Numbered from the stretch's first letter, positions 1-7,900 are shown. The stretch is 11,840 bases of DNA from DASUKL01 sp036278755 (GCA_036278755.1 DASUKL010000038.1:1-11840), one strand, 5' to 3'. Numbers and translations: made by a program. The notes: a model not told the origin generated them from the letters alone.

Positions 1-12
1 GGCCACCTTTGG

Positions 13-18
13 TAGACT
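13..18 (+). promoter_or_regulatory. Possible -10 box for tRNA-Glu
   Basis: The hexamer TAGACT matches the bacterial -10 pattern TAnnnT and lies about 45 bases before the tRNA, which would give a start near base 25 and a 5' leader of roughly 40 bases. The -35 position falls outside the window, so this is a weak call. The same hexamer occurs just before the gene starting at 8479. Confidence 0.3.
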
Positions 19-63
19 ATCGGGCCGCGTGGCTGACGTCCCGGACGCCATCGCGACGGTCGT

Positions 64-140
64 GCCGCATTCGTCTAGAGGCCCAGGACACCGCCCTCTC
101 AAGGCGGAGATCATCGGTTCGAATCCGATATGCGGTACCA
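64..140 (+). tRNA. tRNA-Glu (anticodon CTC), CCA encoded
   Basis: The sequence folds as a standard cloverleaf. The acceptor arm is GCCGCAT (64-70) with ATGCGGT (130-136), ending in a G-U pair. The anticodon stem is CCGCC (91-95) with GGCGG (103-107) around the loop CTCTCAA, which puts CTC at the anticodon position and reads the glutamate codon GAG. The T arm shows the usual GGTTCGAATCC. Discriminator A137 is followed by an encoded CCA (138-140). It decodes GAG, a common glutamate codon in a GC-rich genome. No second tRNA follows in the window. Confidence 0.96.
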
Positions 141-174
141 AACCCCCTCCTCCCCCGACCTGTCGTGGCGTACG

Positions 175-213
175 CCCGCCAGCCGCCTACGCGAGGCGGA
201 GGAAGTTGGCGGG
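175..213 (+). terminator. Strong nested hairpin after the tRNA, possible terminator
   Basis: Outer arms CCCGCCA (175-181) and TGGCGGG (207-213) are exact complements, and inner arms CCGCCT (183-188) and AGGCGG (194-199) are exact complements around the loop ACGCG. The two stems are joined by an asymmetric internal loop (1 base against 7). It sits between the tRNA and the convergent gene ending at 380, where terminators for both strands are expected. There is no T-tract, so a classical intrinsic terminator is not proven. Confidence 0.4.
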
Positions 214-379
214 TGACGTTGTGCCCGGTTCGCCGCGGCACGGCCCGGGGAGGGGCTGAGGATCCGAACGCGGGCGACGCCGAGGGCGCACGGCCGGGCC
301 GCAGCAGAGATGCGAGTGCGGTCTGTACGACCGAGACCCGTACGAGCCGCCGCCCAGCAGCAGGCCCCGCCCGGGCAGG

Positions 380-631
380 TCAGCCTTGGACAACGGGGTA
401 GATGGCGTCGGCCACCAGACCATGCGCCTCGCGGTGCACGGTCGCGGCGGAGGCGGCGTCCGGCGCTTCGACCAGGCAGAAGATCTTGCCGTCGGCCGCG
501 TCGGCCCAGTAGTTGATGTAGCGGACCCCGTGCCGGCCCTGGATGGCCAGGTCGGCAGCGTGGGCCGCAGCGACATCGTCGACCGTGGCGCCTGCGGGCA
601 GGGTCTGGTGGACGTCCATGAAGAGTGCCAT
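380..631 (-). CDS. DUF4242 / SCO4226-type nickel-binding small protein
   Basis: This 83-residue protein begins MALFMDVHQTL and keeps the pattern of the DUF4242 family: an N-terminal strand with the MDVH motif, a central AxxHAxDLAIQ helix, GVRYINYWAD (35-44), and FCLVEAPDAASAATVHREAHG (51-71). The Streptomyces member SCO4226 is a small ferredoxin-like alpha/beta protein that binds nickel, and its histidine-rich character is kept here. The start at 631 is set by AAGGAG six bases upstream; an in-frame ATG 24 codons earlier has no such site and would add an unconserved stretch. Its length is typical of the family. It is divergent from the AraC-type regulator at 754, which is the obvious candidate to control it. 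The cellular role of the family is not established; metal sensing or buffering is an inference. Confidence 0.85.
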   Translation of the reverse strand: MALFMDVHQTLPAGATVDDVAAAHAADLAIQGRHGVRYINYWADAADGKIFCLVEAPDAASAATVHREAHGLVADAIYPVVQG

Positions 632-753
632 CTCGGTCTCCTTCTTGATCCGGCATCGTCCCGGGCTGTGACACACTGAAGTCTCCGGGCGGACCTCCGG
701 CACGTGAATGACGGCGACGCCGAACGGCCTGACCGAAACCCCAGGACCGGCTC
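632..753. promoter_or_regulatory. Divergent promoter region, DUF4242 gene / AraC regulator
   Basis: These 122 bases separate two divergent genes and must hold the promoter of at least the DUF4242 gene. A small perfect palindrome TGTG-A-CACA lies at 667-675, about 35 bases upstream of the DUF4242 start, and could be an operator half. I see no convincing -35/-10 pair on either strand. Confidence 0.4.
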
Positions 754-1760
754 ATGCGACCGACCAGCCAGCCAGCCCCGCACGATGCCGAGGCAGCCTC
801 CCTCGAGGCGGCCATCGGCCAGCTGCATCTGGAAGGCGCCATCTTCTTCCGGGCCGAATTCACCGAAGCCTGGGCCTTCGAGTCGCCGGGCAGCGCCGTC
901 GCGGGCTACATCCGAGAGGGCGCCGAGCGGCTCATGTTCTTCCACATCGTGGGCCAGGGCCGCTGCTGGATCGAGGCCGGCGGCGGGCCGCGACACTGGG
1001 CCGACGCGGGCGACGTGATCGTCCTGCCGTACGGCGACCGCCACCGCGTGGGTGGCGTCCGGCCTGCCGCGGCAGCCCGCTGGATACGCTGGTGGATCCC
1101 TTGCCCTGGGCCACCCCACCCGTCCTGCGCTATGGCGCCGGTGGCCCGCGCACCGACATCGTCTGTGGCTACCTCCACTCCACGGACCCCCTGCTCGATC
1201 CTCGCCTGGCAGCCTTCTCCAGTGCCTTCGTCGTGCGGCCCCAAGGGCCGCTTGCCAGCTGGGTGCGCTCCAGCATCGAGTACGCCCTGGCCGTCACCAG
1301 TGAGAACGCGCCCGGCGGGCCGATGGCCACACGCCTGCCGGCGCTCGTGGCCGGGGAGGTGCTTCGGGTCCATATCGCCACAGCGCCGGCCGGTCAGCAC
1401 GGCTGGGTCGCCGCGGTGCGCGATCCGGTCCTGGGGCCGGCCATGGCCGCGCTGCACGGGGCACCCGAGCGCAAATGGACCGTCGCCGATCTGGCCTCGG
1501 AGGCGGCCGCCTCGCGCTCCTTGCTCGACGCCCGCTTCCGGGAGGTGCTGGGCCTCTCGCCCATCCGCTACCAGGCCGGCTGGCGGATGCGTCGGGCGGA
1601 CGAGCTCCTCGGCACTACGGAGCTCGACGTGGCGGACATCGCCTACCGCGTCGGGTACGAGTCGGAGGAGGCGTTCAGTCGGGCGTTCAAACGACATCGT
1701 GGGGTCGCCCCCAGCCTCTGGCGCCTCGGCCAGCGGACGGGTCGGAGCGACGCCGGCTGA
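754..1760 (+). pseudogene. AraC-family regulator (cupin_6 + HTH), frameshifted
   Basis: The gene reads in two overlapping frames. From ATG 754 the first frame gives an AraC-type cupin sensor domain: LEGAIFFRAEFTEAWAFE, then LMFFHIVGQGRCWIEAGG and GDVIVLPYGDRHRVGG. The match then continues in another frame with SPLDTLVDPLPWATPPVLRYGAGGP and DIVCGYLH, and runs to the stop at 1758-1760. That part carries the AraC HTH pair, WTVADLASEAAASRSLLDARF and DVADIAYRVGYESEEAFSRAFKRHRGVAPS. The switch lies between about 1045 and 1075 and corresponds to one missing base (or two extra). The joined protein would be about 335 residues, normal for this family. Both halves are well kept and free of stops, so a sequencing error or very recent mutation is likelier than an old pseudogene. 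No heptamer slippery site is visible. The ATG start has only a weak upstream AGGA. It probably regulates the divergent DUF4242 gene. Confidence 0.8.
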
Positions 1761-1841
1761 GGGGTCGGGCACATGGCGGCTGGGACGTCCGGCCGACGGT
1801 GGCTGAGAGCTCGGGCAGATGGGAGCTGAGGAGTCCGGGCT
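1755..1841 (+). repeat. Imperfect 46-bp tandem duplication at the AraC stop codon
   Basis: The unit starting GGCTGAG at 1755 is repeated starting GGCTGAG at 1801. Shared blocks in the same order are GGCTGAG, TCGGGCA, ATGG, GCTG and GTCCGG. The first unit overlaps the regulator stop codon (TGA 1758-1760). This indicates a local duplication in the 3' flank rather than a gene. Confidence 0.6.
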
Positions 1842-1849
1842 AAGGCGTT

Positions 1850-1965
1850 GATCACTACCAGTCGTGAAGATGGCCACGGCCGTGCGGGATGGGGTGCCCA
1901 GACGGCCGCTGGGGCATAGCTTCGTGCACGGTCAGTGGCGATCTGAGCACTCCCAGGCATCACGG
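1850..1965. repeat. 116-bp interspersed repeat, copy 1
   Basis: By hand alignment this segment matches 8251-8366 in the same orientation with six substitutions, one inserted and one deleted base, about 93% identity at exactly equal length. Both copies start GATCACT and end GGCATCACGG. Internal inverted repeats are arms at 1859-1866 and 1875-1882 (complementary apart from one T-G wobble and one A-C mismatch), TGCCCAG (1895-1901) against CTGGGGCA (1909-1916) with one bulged G, and TCAG/CTGA around the base-1935 region. Flanking sequence is not alike. It is not a recognised insertion sequence and has no clear terminal inverted repeats. A structured non-coding or mobile intergenic repeat is the best description. 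Confidence 0.85.
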
Positions 1966-2017
1966 GCGCGTGCGGCGCGTCGAGTTCGGGCCCGGGCCGA
2001 CAGGGATCCGCCCAGGC

Positions 2018-2069
2018 GGGCGGCCCAAGCGGGGCGGCCCAAGCGGGCGGCCCAAGCGGCGGCCCAGGC
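2018..2069 (+). repeat. Short GC-rich tandem array, unit of 12-14 bp, four copies
   Basis: Four consecutive units follow the pattern GGGCGGCCCAAGC: 2018-2030 (13 bp), 2031-2044 (14 bp), 2045-2057 (13 bp), and a diverged 2058-2069 (12 bp, ending CAGGC). The unit-length variation looks like replication slippage. It lies downstream of the GNAT gene stop on its strand. Confidence 0.75.
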
Positions 2070-2129
2070 CCCGGTGATCGGGTCCAGGCGCCAGCGGTCG
2101 GGCCCTGGGGGCTAGCGATCGGGTCCGGC

Positions 2130-2720
2130 TCAGGCGGTCGGGGCTGTCGGTTCGGCTTCCCCGAAGCGCCCGAAGCGGGGGAGGCCCCAGCGAGCCTGCC
2201 ACTCCTCCCGGGTGACGGTGTAGATCAGGACGTCCTGCCATGCGCCGCGGTCGTACCAGGCCTCGCGCGAGGTGGCCTCCAGGGTGAAGCCCGTCTTCTC
2301 GGCCACCCGGCGTGAGGCGATGTTGTCGGGATGGATCACCAGCCGTAGGCGATGATCGTGGCCGATGGCGAACAGGTAACTGCCGACGAGTCCGACGGCC
2401 TCGCTGGCGGCCCCGCGGCCGCGCATCTGTGGGTCGAAGATGCGGTAGCCAAGCTCGACGTCGGGCGTGTCGCTCTCGATCCGCTGCCAGGAGACGACGC
2501 CGATGATGGCGCCGTCGCCGGCACGGTCGGTCACGGCGAAGATGCCGCTGCCGCCCGACCATAGGGCATCGTCGGCGAAGGCCTTGCGCACGTCGCCATC
2601 GCCCGCGGCAGGCAGGGGATACCAGGCCCCGCGACGGGTCAGATCGACGAGCTCGCGAGCCAGGACGTCGAGGTCGGCCTCGACCAGGGGACGGACGGTG
2701 ACGATGGTCCCATTCAACAC
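2130..2720 (-). CDS. GNAT family N-acetyltransferase (RimJ/RimL-like)
   Basis: This 196-residue protein has the full GNAT fold pattern: TVRPLVEADLDVL at the N-terminus, strand beta4 with VELGYRIFDPQ, the acetyl-CoA pyrophosphate loop MRGRGAASEA (99-108, R/QxxGxG/A type), and PDNIASRRVAEKTGF (131-145), the N/SxxAxxxxxxxGF signature of the RimJ/RimL group. It transfers acetyl from acetyl-CoA to an amine; the substrate cannot be read from the sequence. The start is GTG at 2720, preceded by GGAGG nine bases upstream. A TTG follows as the next codon. The gene begins 31 bp after the membrane-protein stop on the same strand, so it may be the last gene of the SBP56 operon. A link of the acetyltransferase to that pathway is unproven. 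Confidence 0.88.
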   Translation of the reverse strand: MLNGTIVTVRPLVEADLDVLARELVDLTRRGAWYPLPAAGDGDVRKAFADDALWSGGSGIFAVTDRAGDGAIIGVVSWQRIESDTPDVELGYRIFDPQMRGRGAASEAVGLVGSYLFAIGHDHRLRLVIHPDNIASRRVAEKTGFTLEATSREAWYDRGAWQDVLIYTVTREEWQARWGLPRFGRFGEAEPTAPTA

Positions 2721-2751
2721 GTCGGTGCGCCTCCAGATGAAGCAGGTCAGC

Positions 2752-3411
2752 TCAGGTGAAGAGGGTCAGGCCGCCCGCCCCGACCAGCGCCAGGGCCCAC
2801 ATCTCGTCGAGGTTGAGCCAGGCCCGACGCAAGAAGTCGAGGCCCAGACGCTCGAAGACGACGAGGGCGATGGTGCCCATGACCAGGACGGTGGCCGTGA
2901 CATGGACGAGGAGGGCCGCCCCCGCGACGAGGAGCAACTGGCCCGGCCCCGCCTGCAGGACGAGGCTGTCGCCGGCCGGCGGCAGCATGCCGAGCACGGG
3001 GGCCATGACCATGAGGCCCGCCCCGTGGGCGCTGGCCATGAGGAACGACCAGGCCACCAGCTCGCGCTGGCCGATCCGCATGCCCACCCAGCCCGGGTGG
3101 CGGCGGCGGGCCAGGCGGAAGGCGCCGAAGCCGATGAGCAGGCCGGCCGCGGCCAGGCGCAGGGTCCCCGCGGCCACGAAGGCGCTGCCCAGGATCAAGG
3201 GGCCGACGACGATGGCCAGGGACAGCTCGTGGCCCAGGGCCAGCGGGAGCAGCGACCGGAGGACGACCCGGCGGTCCTGCTCCTGGAGGCCGCGGGCCAC
3301 GGCGAAGAGCCAGCCCATGGCCGGATCCAGGCCGTGGACCGCGCCGAGGAGGGCTACCGCGGCCCAGGGCCCTGGGCTCAGGGCCGCGGGGATCAGCCCC
3401 AGGGGATTCAT
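2752..3411 (-). CDS. Polytopic membrane protein coupled to SBP56, possible metal or sulfur transporter
   Basis: The 219-residue protein starts MNPLGLIPAAL, its ATG overlapping the SBP56 stop as ATGA, which points to translational coupling. I see about six hydrophobic segments (roughly 15-38, 52-75, 76-99, 118-142, 158-186, 204-218). Histidines sit in or next to them in conserved-looking motifs: GAVHGLDPAMGW (24-34), LALGHELS (57-64), MASAHGAGLM (125-134) and LLVHVTAT (168-174), plus a charged loop ARRRHPGWVGMR. Small histidine-bearing membrane proteins of this sort occur beside SBP56 genes and resemble NicO/TauE-type transporters in general layout, but I cannot assign a named family. Since methanethiol oxidase needs copper and makes sulfide, formaldehyde and hydrogen peroxide, metal supply or product export are reasonable inferences. 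No signal peptide is apparent. Confidence 0.75.
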   Translation of the reverse strand: MNPLGLIPAALSPGPWAAVALLGAVHGLDPAMGWLFAVARGLQEQDRRVVLRSLLPLALGHELSLAIVVGPLILGSAFVAAGTLRLAAAGLLIGFGAFRLARRRHPGWVGMRIGQRELVAWSFLMASAHGAGLMVMAPVLGMLPPAGDSLVLQAGPGQLLLVAGAALLVHVTATVLVMGTIALVVFERLGLDFLRRAWLNLDEMWALALVGAGGLTLFT

Positions 3412-4793
3412 GCGAAGCAGTACGAATCGGACGAGGCGTCGCCGCCCTGGAGGCGGACCTGGTGCGGGCGCTCGCCCTCGAAGGGGATGAAGAAGTCCGG
3501 ATCGAGGCGCATCCCGCCGGCCTCCGTGTCGACGTCGACCTTGACCATCCAGCCCTTGATGCCCTCGGGGTAGAACTGGCGGTCCCAAGCCGCGTAGAGC
3601 GAGTTGGTGAGGTACAGCCGCCTGCCGTCGCGGCTCAGCTCGATCATCTGCGGCGCGCCGTTGACGACGCCGGCCGCGGGGTGGGCCGCGTGGGCGGTGA
3701 TGCCACCGAGGCGGATGGTGCTCGTCAGGCGCGGGGCGAAGGGGTCGCTGACGTCGTACTGCCGCAGCTCCCCGGTGCCCCAGCAGGTCACGTACAGGAA
3801 CCGGTCGTCGAGGCTCAGCTCGATGTCCACGACGAGCGGCGGGACGGCCTTGAAGGGCTTGAGCGCCGGCGGGAGGTCCTCCTCGGCGGCGGGCTCGGCC
3901 GGGATCTCGATGATCTTGCGCACGGCCCACTCGCCGTTCTCGCGGTACCAGGTCCAGATGGACCCGGAGAGGTCCTTGAGGGAGACGACGACACCGACAA
4001 ACCCGAGGGCCTTGTTGGGGTCGTGCGAGGGCCGGACCTCGAGGACCATCTGCTGCTCCTCGCCCAGGTCGAGCGTCTGGAGGTGGCTCCGGCGACGGAG
4101 GTCCCAGACGTGGAGGCGGTGCCCGAACTGGCCGAAGAGGGACGGATCCAGCCCGGCCTCGACCATGTTCGGCGTGGCCCATTCGCTGGTGACCATGGTG
4201 TCGTGGCCCAGGTGCCACCAGAAGTCGTAGGCCAGCTGCTGCGGGCCGCGATCGCGCTCCCAGGGGCCCTTGATCTCGAACGTGTCGTGATCCATGAGGA
4301 AGATGCCGCCCGGCGCATCCCCGTCGGGGTTGCCGATGGCCGAGACGTAGACGCCCTCGGGCCCGCAATGGACGGTGTGGGGCCGGCTGTAGCCCGAGCG
4401 GGCGATGACGTCGGCCGGTTCGATGACCTTGCTGATCGTGGGCGCCCGCGGGTCGGGTTTGGTGTCGACGATCGTCAGCCGCGAGGAGCGCAGGCCAGGC
4501 ACGATGAGGTAGCGCCGTTCGGTGTGCGGATGGGGGGCGTAGGGGCAGAGCGCGGAGCTGCACATGTTCCAGCCGAAGTGATGCAGCTCGTCGCCCGGCG
4601 AGGGCATCTCGACCCGCCCGACCACGGTGCCGTACGTCGTCGAGGCCGGATCGAGGTCGACCACGCCGATCGCATCCGGGGCCGGCTGGGAGGCGGTGTT
4701 GAGGAGGGCCACGTAGGCCAGCTCCTCGGCCGGGGCGGTCATCGCCGCCCGGGCGGAGGGGTAGAAGGTGGGATCGGGTCGCAAGGTGGCCAC
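3408..4793 (-). CDS. Selenium-binding protein 56 / methanethiol oxidase family
   Basis: The 461-residue product is a full-length SBP56 protein. It opens ATLRPDPTFYPSARAAM with ELAYVALL, the family's standard N-terminus, and continues with DELHHFGWNMCSS (68-80), SRPHTVHCGPEGVYVSAIG (136-154), FWWHLGHDTMVTSEWATPNM (191-210), YVTCWGTGELRQYDVSDP and QFYPEGIKGWMVKVDV. Characterised bacterial members are copper-dependent methanethiol oxidases that produce formaldehyde, hydrogen sulfide and hydrogen peroxide; human SELENBP1 has the same activity. The usual CSSC site reads CSSALC here (C78 and C83). The GTG start at 4793 is well supported by GGAGGT six bases upstream and by the family N-terminus. The open frame continues upstream only as an artefact. 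The gene overlaps the following membrane-protein gene by 4 bp and lies 191 bp after the LuxR-type regulator on the same strand. Actual substrate is inferred from family. Confidence 0.93.
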   Translation of the reverse strand: MATLRPDPTFYPSARAAMTAPAEELAYVALLNTASQPAPDAIGVVDLDPASTTYGTVVGRVEMPSPGDELHHFGWNMCSSALCPYAPHPHTERRYLIVPGLRSSRLTIVDTKPDPRAPTISKVIEPADVIARSGYSRPHTVHCGPEGVYVSAIGNPDGDAPGGIFLMDHDTFEIKGPWERDRGPQQLAYDFWWHLGHDTMVTSEWATPNMVEAGLDPSLFGQFGHRLHVWDLRRRSHLQTLDLGEEQQMVLEVRPSHDPNKALGFVGVVVSLKDLSGSIWTWYRENGEWAVRKIIEIPAEPAAEEDLPPALKPFKAVPPLVVDIELSLDDRFLYVTCWGTGELRQYDVSDPFAPRLTSTIRLGGITAHAAHPAAGVVNGAPQMIELSRDGRRLYLTNSLYAAWDRQFYPEGIKGWMVKVDVDTEAGGMRLDPDFFIPFEGERPHQVRLQGGDASSDSYCFA

Positions 4794-4984
4794 GCCAAGA
4801 CCTCCGTCGACGGGCGGGACCTCGCAGGAGTCCCTGGCCCGTGCGGCGAAGCTAGAGCGGTCGAGGTCGCGGCGCATCCGTGCCACCACGCGTCCTGCGC
4901 GTCGTCCTCCGCGAGCGGGGATGGCGCCATACACGTAGGCCCGACCGGGCAGTCGCCGCCGCTGCTGGCGCTGTCGCTGCCTCC

Positions 4985-7900
4985 TCAGGCCGGCGCTTCG
5001 GCTGCCGGGTCCTCCGGATCCAGGCTGCCCGAGCGGGCGGCGATGGCCGCGGCGGCGGCCCGGGCGGCCTTGCCTTCGAGGCCCAGCTTGGCGTAGATGT
5101 TGGAGAGATGCCGCTCCACGGTCCGGGGCGAGAGGACCAGGGTCCGGGCGATCTTGTCGTTGGTCAGGCCGCGGGCGACGTGGACGAGGACCTCTCGCTC
5201 CCGATCGCTGAGTGGCAGGAGGGGTCCGCCAGCGATGGTCGGGCTGGTGGGTCGGGGCTGGGCGGGCAGGTGGTCGGCCCGGGGCGAGAGCAACGGCTCG
5301 GCCGTCTCGACGGCCTCCAGGAGGAGTCCCGGATCGTCCGGCCGGATGGCGGCCAGGCGGGCCATCGTCTTGGCCGCTTCGTGGCGGACGCCCATCCGCT
5401 GGAACGTCGTGGCCGCACCCCGCAGGGCCGCGACGACCGCATCTTCGCCGCTCGCATCCTGGCCCAGCGCGGTACCGCCTGCCGCGGCTCCGCCGTCGGT
5501 CGCTCCGCCATACCATGCCCGGAGGGCCTCGGCCCGATCGCAGATGGGCCCCAGGATGGCCAGGCCGCCGGCCCACGGTCGGGCGGCTTCCACGGCCGGG
5601 CCCAGGGCCTCCCAGTCCTCGAGGGCGATGAGGGCCTCGATCCGCCCCACGTGGTCGAAGCCGTTCTCCTCCATGCTCGGCGCGCGGCCCCGGGAGAGGA
5701 TCCGCTCGCAGAGCTCCAGGCCGGTCCGCGGGTCGCCGTTGGCCGTGGCCACGCGGGCGGCCAGCATCTCCGGCAGGCCGGGCTCGTCCCAGGTCAGCTT
5801 GATCCGCTCCAGGACGGCCTCCGCCCGTTCGCGCTGACCGAGCAGGGCATAGGTCAAGGCCGCCGTCATCGGCCCGCCGCGGACGTAGGGACAGACCATC
5901 TCCTCCTCGCCCCGCATGGCCTCCAACGCCTCCTCGAGGAGCGCGTCGATGTCCTGCCAGAGGCCCAGGGAGTGGCGGGCCGAGAGGGCCATGAACGTGC
6001 CGTGCATGTGTTCGTGGGGGCTCAGCTCGCGGGCCCAGCCCAGGGCCCGGTCGGCGAGGGGCAGGGCCTCGATGTAGCGGCCCTCGGCGTCCGTGAGGGA
6101 GAGGAAGACGTAGGTCGCCGTCAGGGCTCGCTGGAACTTGGAGTCCATGCGGTCGAGGAGGGGCAGGATGGCTCGCGTCGTGGCGGCCGAAGCTTCGAAC
6201 CGGCCGGCCTCGAACTCCAGCTGGCCCAGGATCCGCGCCGCCAGCCCGGCCAGGTCGACCAACCCGATGTCCGGGGCCGCAGCCAGTGCCTGGCGGGCTC
6301 GTCGCATCCGCAGGTCGAGGGGCACGGGGTCGGGCCGCACGGCGCCCTGCCAGTGGGCGGCGATGAGGCCGCTGAGGGCCAGGAGCCAGCAGCGCGTGGC
6401 CGGATCGCGGGTCACGGCCAATCCTTCGTCGACCAGGGCGTCCATCTCCTCCGGCCCCGGGCGCTTGGCGAAGGCGCCCCAGCGCAGGGATAGGGTCCGG
6501 GCGGCCTTCATGCAGATGCCCGCCCGACGCTCGACCGCCACGCCCGGCCCGCGGGCGACCGCGAGGGCCTCGCGGTAGGCGGCCATGGCCTCCTCGCCCC
6601 GGAGGCCCATCTCGTGGTCCTCGCCCAGCTCGTCGAGCGCCTCGGCCCGCTCCGAATCGCCGGTCGCCAGGGCGAGGGACTGGCTGTGGATCTCGACGGC
6701 ATGGTCGATGGCGTAGCTCTGGCGGGCCTCGTCCCCGGCCGCCACGAGGCGGCGGAAGGCACGGGCCCGGACCAGCTCACGCTCGTCGGGATGGGTCTCC
6801 CAGATGCCGGCTCGATCGCCCTCCTCGAGGCCCCGGCGGAGGTGCTCCGCGACGAACTCGCTGAGCTCGGAGACGCGGCCGCCGGCCCGCTCTTCCAGCC
6901 AGTCGGCGAGGGCCACGTGGCCCCGCGCCCGCCGGCCAGGGAGGAGGCTGTCGTACGCCGCCTCGCGGATGAGGACGTGCCGGAATTCCCACTCTTCCTG
7001 ACCGGAGATGGCGCTGGCCGGGTGGTGCTCGACGAGGCCGTGGCCCTCCAGGGCGGCCAGCTCGGCGGCCACCGCGGGGAGGCCGCTGGCCCGAGCGACG
7101 GCCCCGTCCCAGAAGGTCTTGCCCACGATCGCTGCGCCCTCGACGACCCGACGCTCGGTGGGCGGAAGGGTCGCGATCCGCTCCCGGAGCAACTCCTGGA
7201 TCGTGCCTGGCAGGGTCCCCAGGCGACCCAGGGCCTCGGCCCGGAAGCCCTTGCGCAGGGCCGCCAGCGCGCCCCGCGCGGCGACGTGGCGAACGGCCTC
7301 CTCGATGTGGAGCGGGTTGCCCTCGGCCGGCCCGGCGACCAGGTCGGCCATGGCCCGTGGCAGGCGCGGGGCCTGGACGAGGGCCCGCACGAGGGCCTGG
7401 GCCTCGGCCGGGGCGAGGGGCGGGGGCGTGAGCACGCTCCAGCCCTCGGCCGGGGCGACGAAGTCGGGGCGTTCCGTGGCCAGTTCGGGACGGGCGGTGA
7501 AGAGGCACAGCAGCCCGGCCCCGGCCCGATCGTGGATGGCCCGCAGCACGGACAGCAGCTGCGGGTCGGCCCAGTGGAGGTCCTCGACGAGGAGGATGGC
7601 CCCGCCCCGGCGGGCATGCGCACCCACGTAGCGCGGCCAGACATGACCGATGGCCGTGCCCACGGCCCGCGGCTCGGCCCGCGCGTACGGGTTGTCCGGC
7701 AGGGGCAGGCCCGCGGTCAGGGCCAGGACCTGCACCGCCTCCTCCAGGGCCTCCGGATCACCACCGCCCAGGAGATCGCCGACGTGGCGCCGCAACGCCT
7801 CCGCGCCGGATCGCGGATCGGCGTCGATGGCCAGGCCCGCGGCCGTGCGAAGCGCCTCGGCCAGGGGCCAATAGGTGGAGCCGGTGCCGCCCGGGGGGCA

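Larger units (their letters stand above)
1761..2129. other. Repeat-rich non-coding gap between convergent genes
   Basis: No convincing gene lies in these 369 bases. In order they hold the rest of a 46-bp tandem duplication (to 1841), copy 1 of a 116-bp interspersed repeat (1850-1965), a GC-rich tandem array with unit GGGCGGCCCAAGC (2018-2069), and a further imperfect pair of about 41 bp beginning GATCGGGTCC at 2076 and 2117. Open frames across it are products of high GC. Both neighbouring genes end here, so transcription terminators are expected, but none with a T-tract is visible. Confidence 0.7.

Noticed and set aside
1040..1080. Programmed ribosomal frameshift in the AraC-type gene
   Set aside because: No slippery heptamer or downstream stimulatory structure is evident and such regulators are not known to use frameshifting.
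1850..1963. Minus-strand peptide in the 116-bp repeat, shared with copy 2
   Set aside because: The frame is open in both copies, but differences are mainly amino-acid-changing and paired indels change the reading locally, so selection on a protein is not supported.
2018..2069. CRISPR array
   Set aside because: Units of 12-14 bp with no unique spacers; simple tandem repeat.
3462..5096. Long plus-strand open frame opposite SBP56
   Set aside because: SBP56 on the minus strand is unambiguous, with a ribosome binding site; the plus frame shows only low-complexity residues.
4794..5576. Upstream in-frame extension of SBP56 to 5576
   Set aside because: It would overlap the LuxR-type gene by about 590 bases and add Arg/Gly/Pro-rich sequence; the family N-terminus and GGAGGT set the start at 4793.
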